Positions 62,035 to 64,000 of a DNA stretch of 64,000 nt are shown one piece after another. The DNA comes from Erythrobacter sp. AP23. GTDB taxonomy: Bacteria; Pseudomonadota; Alphaproteobacteria; Sphingomonadales; Sphingomonadaceae. A model generated the notes under the pieces. It made no database searches and was not told the origin of the DNA. It worked only from the letters and a program-made list of their open reading frames with translations. The stretch lies in assembly GCF_001542855.1 (NCBI RefSeq), contig NZ_LNBY01000016.1, forward strand, positions 118,333-182,332. The letters run 5' to 3'. Both the position numbers and the translations under genes were made by a program. Positions within the stretch are counted from its first letter, which is position 1. Every line of letters begins with the position of its first letter.

Positions 62035-63185
62035 TGCCGCAGCATCTCCCGGCCCACGATCATGCGCATGACCTGGTTGGTGCCCTCGAGGATCGAATGC
62101 ACCCGCAGGTCGCGCCAGAAGCGTTCGATCGGGTATTCCTTGAGGTAGCCATAGCCGCCGAACAGCTGCAGCGCGTTGTTGACGACATTGCTGCCACTGT
62201 CGGTCGAGAGGCGCTTGGCCATGGCCGAAAACTTGCTCTTGTCGGGCGCGTTGTCGGTGACCTTGGCCGCGGCGAGATAAAGCAGCGCGCGCGCCGCCTC
62301 GAGTTCGGTCGCCATGTCGGCGAGCATGAACTGCGTGTTCTGGAAATCGGCGATCGGCTGGCCGAATTGCTGGCGCTCCTTGGTGTAATTTACCGCCTCG
62401 TCGAGACAGCGCTGCGCGCCGCCCAGCGAACACGCACCGATGTTGAGCCGCCCGCCGTCGAGGCCCATCATCGCATAGCGGAAGCCATCGCCTTCGGGGC
62501 CGACGCGGTTGGCCACGGGCACACGCGCGTCCTCGAAGATCAGCTGAGCGGTGGGCGAGGCATTCCAGCCGAGCTTCTTTTCCGGCTTGCCGAAGGAGAC
62601 GCCCGGCGTGTCCTTGTCGATCACCAGGCAGGTGATGCCCTTGGTCTTGTGCTCACCGGTGCGAACCATGGTGACGTAGACGTCGTTGAAGCCGCTGCCG
62701 GAGATAAACTGCTTGGTACCGTTCAGCACATAATGGTCGCCATCGAGCTTGGCGCTGGTCTTGAGGCCCGCCGCGTCCGAGCCGCTCCCCGGTTCGGTCA
62801 ATGCATAGCTCGCGACCTTCTCCATCGTGACGAGATCGGGCAGGTAGCGTGCCTTGACTTCCTCGCCGCCGAAGCGGTCGATCATCCATGCGGCCATGTT
62901 GTGGATCGAGATGAACGAGCTGGTCGCCGCGCAGCCATAGGCCATAGCTTCCATGATCAGCGCCGCTTCGAGCCGGCCGAGGCCGATGCCGCCCGATTCC
63001 TCGCTGACGTAGATTGCCCCGAAGCCGAGCTCGGCGCTCTGCTTGATCACGTCGATGGGGAAGTGCGATTTCTCGTCCCATTCGCCCGCGAAGGGGGTGA
63101 TGTTGTCGGCGGTGAAGCGCTGCGCCATTTCCTGGATCTGCAGCTGCTCATCGGTGAGCTGGAATTGTCCTGCATTCGTAGTCAT
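62031..63185 (-). CDS. Acyl-CoA dehydrogenase, probably isobutyryl-CoA dehydrogenase
   Basis: A 384-residue flavoenzyme. Motifs are ALTEPGSGSDAAGLKT and NGTKQFISGSG (FAD and substrate binding). The catalytic Glu is in the C-terminal HSILEGTNQVMRMIVGREML, the position used by short/branched-chain dehydrogenases. The genes after it act on methacrylyl-CoA, 3-hydroxyisobutyryl-CoA and 3-hydroxyisobutyrate, so isobutyryl-CoA is the likely substrate. It heads the minus-strand valine operon; a strong inverted repeat lies just upstream of its start and covers part of its ribosome site. Confidence 0.93.
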   Translation of the reverse strand: MTTNAGQFQLTDEQLQIQEMAQRFTADNITPFAGEWDEKSHFPIDVIKQSAELGFGAIYVSEESGGIGLGRLEAALIMEAMAYGCAATSSFISIHNMAAWMIDRFGGEEVKARYLPDLVTMEKVASYALTEPGSGSDAAGLKTSAKLDGDHYVLNGTKQFISGSGFNDVYVTMVRTGEHKTKGITCLVIDKDTPGVSFGKPEKKLGWNASPTAQLIFEDARVPVANRVGPEGDGFRYAMMGLDGGRLNIGACSLGGAQRCLDEAVNYTKERQQFGQPIADFQNTQFMLADMATELEAARALLYLAAAKVTDNAPDKSKFSAMAKRLSTDSGSNVVNNALQLFGGYGYLKEYPIERFWRDLRVHSILEGTNQVMRMIVGREMLRQ

Positions 63186-63193
63186 GGCGCGTC

Positions 63194-63219
63194 CCCTAGC
63201 GCTGCAGGTGACGCTAGGG
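63194..63219 (-). promoter_or_regulatory. Perfect 8-bp inverted repeat at the start of the valine operon
   Basis: CCCTAGCG (63194-63201) and CGCTAGGG (63212-63219) are separated by 10 bp, 8 bp upstream of the acyl-CoA dehydrogenase ATG on the minus strand. The proximal arm contains the AGGGGA ribosome site. It may be a regulator operator or an mRNA hairpin limiting translation. Confidence 0.45.
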
Positions 63220-63334
63220 AAGGGCATGCGGACGAAGCAAGCCGGATGTACGGGAGAAATCACCCCCTGCATGTAACGTGATCGTGTCGGTCGGCGAATT
63301 GCGGCAGGGTCCACACCCCGAAAGGAGCCGATGG

Positions 63335-63706
63335 ATGGATGCGCCGATGCGAATCGTTCTGGTCTACAATGCCGATGGCGGCGCGCTGAACAGAATCGGC
63401 GATGCGCTGCACAAGCTGTTCGCTCCCAAGACCTATCCGTGCTCGCTGTGCATGCTGTCCTACGGCCCGCTGACAATGCGCGCCAAATGGCGCACATACC
63501 TCAAAGACCTGCCGCAGGAGGTGTCCGAACTGCATCGCGACGAGTTCCACGAACTCTACGATCTACCGCACATCCCGCTGCCGGCTATCCTGAGTGCGGG
63601 CGCGGACGGGCGGCTTGAGGTGCTGCTCTCCAAACCGCAGCTCGACGCTCTGCGCAATGTCGATGAACTGATCGCGGCAATGGAGGCTGCCCTGGCCGCG
63701 CGTTGA
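63335..63706 (+). CDS. Conserved hypothetical protein with a CxxC motif
   Basis: A 123-residue small soluble protein beginning near MRIVLVYNADGGALNRIGDA. It contains KTYPCSLCML, a CxxC that could bind metal or act in thiol redox. The remainder is mixed alpha/beta (SELHRDEFHELY, LLSKPQLDAL). I recall similar short proteins annotated only as hypothetical. ATG 63335 follows AAGGAG; ATG 63331 one frame over is a shadow. It is divergent from the valine operon (149 bp between starts) and convergent with the RidA-like gene (11 bp gap). Confidence 0.75.
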   Translation: MDAPMRIVLVYNADGGALNRIGDALHKLFAPKTYPCSLCMLSYGPLTMRAKWRTYLKDLPQEVSELHRDEFHELYDLPHIPLPAILSAGADGRLEVLLSKPQLDALRNVDELIAAMEAALAAR

Positions 63707-63717
63707 TCGGCCGAAGG

Positions 63718-64000
63718 TCAGGCGCCGACGACCGCCTCTGCCTCGATCTCGACCTTCCATTCCTCGCGGCAAAGCCACGCCACCCCGGCCATGGTCGCCG
63801 CAGGGCGTGTATCGCCGAAAAAGCGCGCGTGGACGGCTCCGACCGCATCCTGGTCTGCGGGATCGGTCAGCAGCATCCGGGTACGCACGACATCGCTCGC
63901 GCTGCCGCCCAGATCCTCGATCGCGCGCAGGATCAGGATCAGGCAACGCTCGGCCTGCTTGGCGGCATCGCCCTTGGTTGACGAACCGTCGTCTTCTACT
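63718..64000 (-). CDS. RidA/YjgF family protein (5' partial at window edge)
   Basis: An open frame from the right edge to the stop at 63718, giving 94 codons including the stop, of the C-terminal part of a RidA-family protein. Recognisable parts are ERCLILILRAIEDLGGSASD, VVRTRMLLTDPADQDAVGAV, ARFFGDTRPAATMAGVAWL and the closing KVEIEAEAVV. Canonical RidA enzymes deaminate reactive 2-aminoacrylate, using an arginine before the KIEIEA strand. Here that stretch reads LCREEWKVEIEAEAV, with an Arg slightly displaced, so membership of an Rid subfamily other than RidA itself is possible. The N-terminus lies beyond base 64000. Confidence 0.8.
   Translation of the reverse strand, partial: VEDDGSSTKGDAAKQAERCLILILRAIEDLGGSASDVVRTRMLLTDPADQDAVGAVHARFFGDTRPAATMAGVAWLCREEWKVEIEAEAVVGA

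Overview
The window looks like the chromosome of a GC-rich, aerobic alphaproteobacterium, most likely a sphingomonad of the Erythrobacteraceae type. This is inferred from gene families, not from a search. Supporting signs are a Xanthomonas/Caulobacter-type TonB receptor in a maltodextrin locus with halogenase-like flavoproteins, split GcvP and split MetH, an ArsR-methyltransferase regulator in front of metF, frequent ATGA/GTGA start-stop overlaps, and a valine-degradation operon. Coding density is very high. I see no tRNA, rRNA, insertion sequence, prophage or CRISPR array.

Layout. 1-4808: a membrane/flavoprotein disulfide reductase cut by the left edge, a DoxX-like membrane protein, a NupC-type nucleoside transporter, a CDP-alcohol phosphatidyltransferase and a DUF1499 protein. 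4873-21351: a maltodextrin utilisation locus. On the minus strand are a LacI regulator, an MFS sugar permease and a secreted amylase. On the plus strand are a DUF6445 protein, a TonB receptor, two tryptophan-halogenase-like proteins, a second secreted amylase, a cytoplasmic alpha-glucosidase and a GH97 enzyme. Two related LacI-type operator candidates lie in front of the two arms. 21348-24407: moaA and a GH3-family protein whose catalytic motifs are lost. 24510-31536: a methionine operon (ArsR-methyltransferase regulator, metF, MetH split in two with a GNAT gene between the halves, and a TSUP permease). 31609-36431: a tandem glycine riboswitch and gcvT-gcvH-gcvPA-gcvPB.

36526-55795 is the most unusual part. 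One strand encodes a CHASE2 adenylate cyclase, a FecR-like secreted protein, a pentaheme cytochrome, a lipoprotein with two HbpS/GlcG domains, an outer-membrane beta-barrel and a decaheme cytochrome fused to an LVIVD beta-propeller. The facing strand encodes one protein joining an FAD/NAD(P)H reductase, two cyclic-nucleotide-binding domains and four [4Fe-4S] clusters, then a b-type membrane cytochrome, a decaheme cytochrome with a cytoplasmic FHA domain, and a class III phosphodiesterase. A CcmI/NrfG-like TPR protein follows. Read together, this could be an electron conduit from NAD(P)H across the inner membrane to the periplasm or outer membrane, gated by cyclic nucleotide and perhaps by phosphothreonine. 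That reading is inference; the domains and heme motifs are visible.

55792-64000: a flippase, a nucleotidyltransferase, an Nmad3-like protein, a valine/isobutyryl-CoA degradation operon (acyl-CoA dehydrogenase, VOC protein, hydroxyisobutyryl-CoA hydrolase, enoyl-CoA hydratase, small membrane protein, 3-hydroxyisobutyrate dehydrogenase), a small CxxC protein, and a RidA-family gene cut by the right edge. Two copies of a 78-79 bp twin-hairpin repeat sit at 33407 and 60518.
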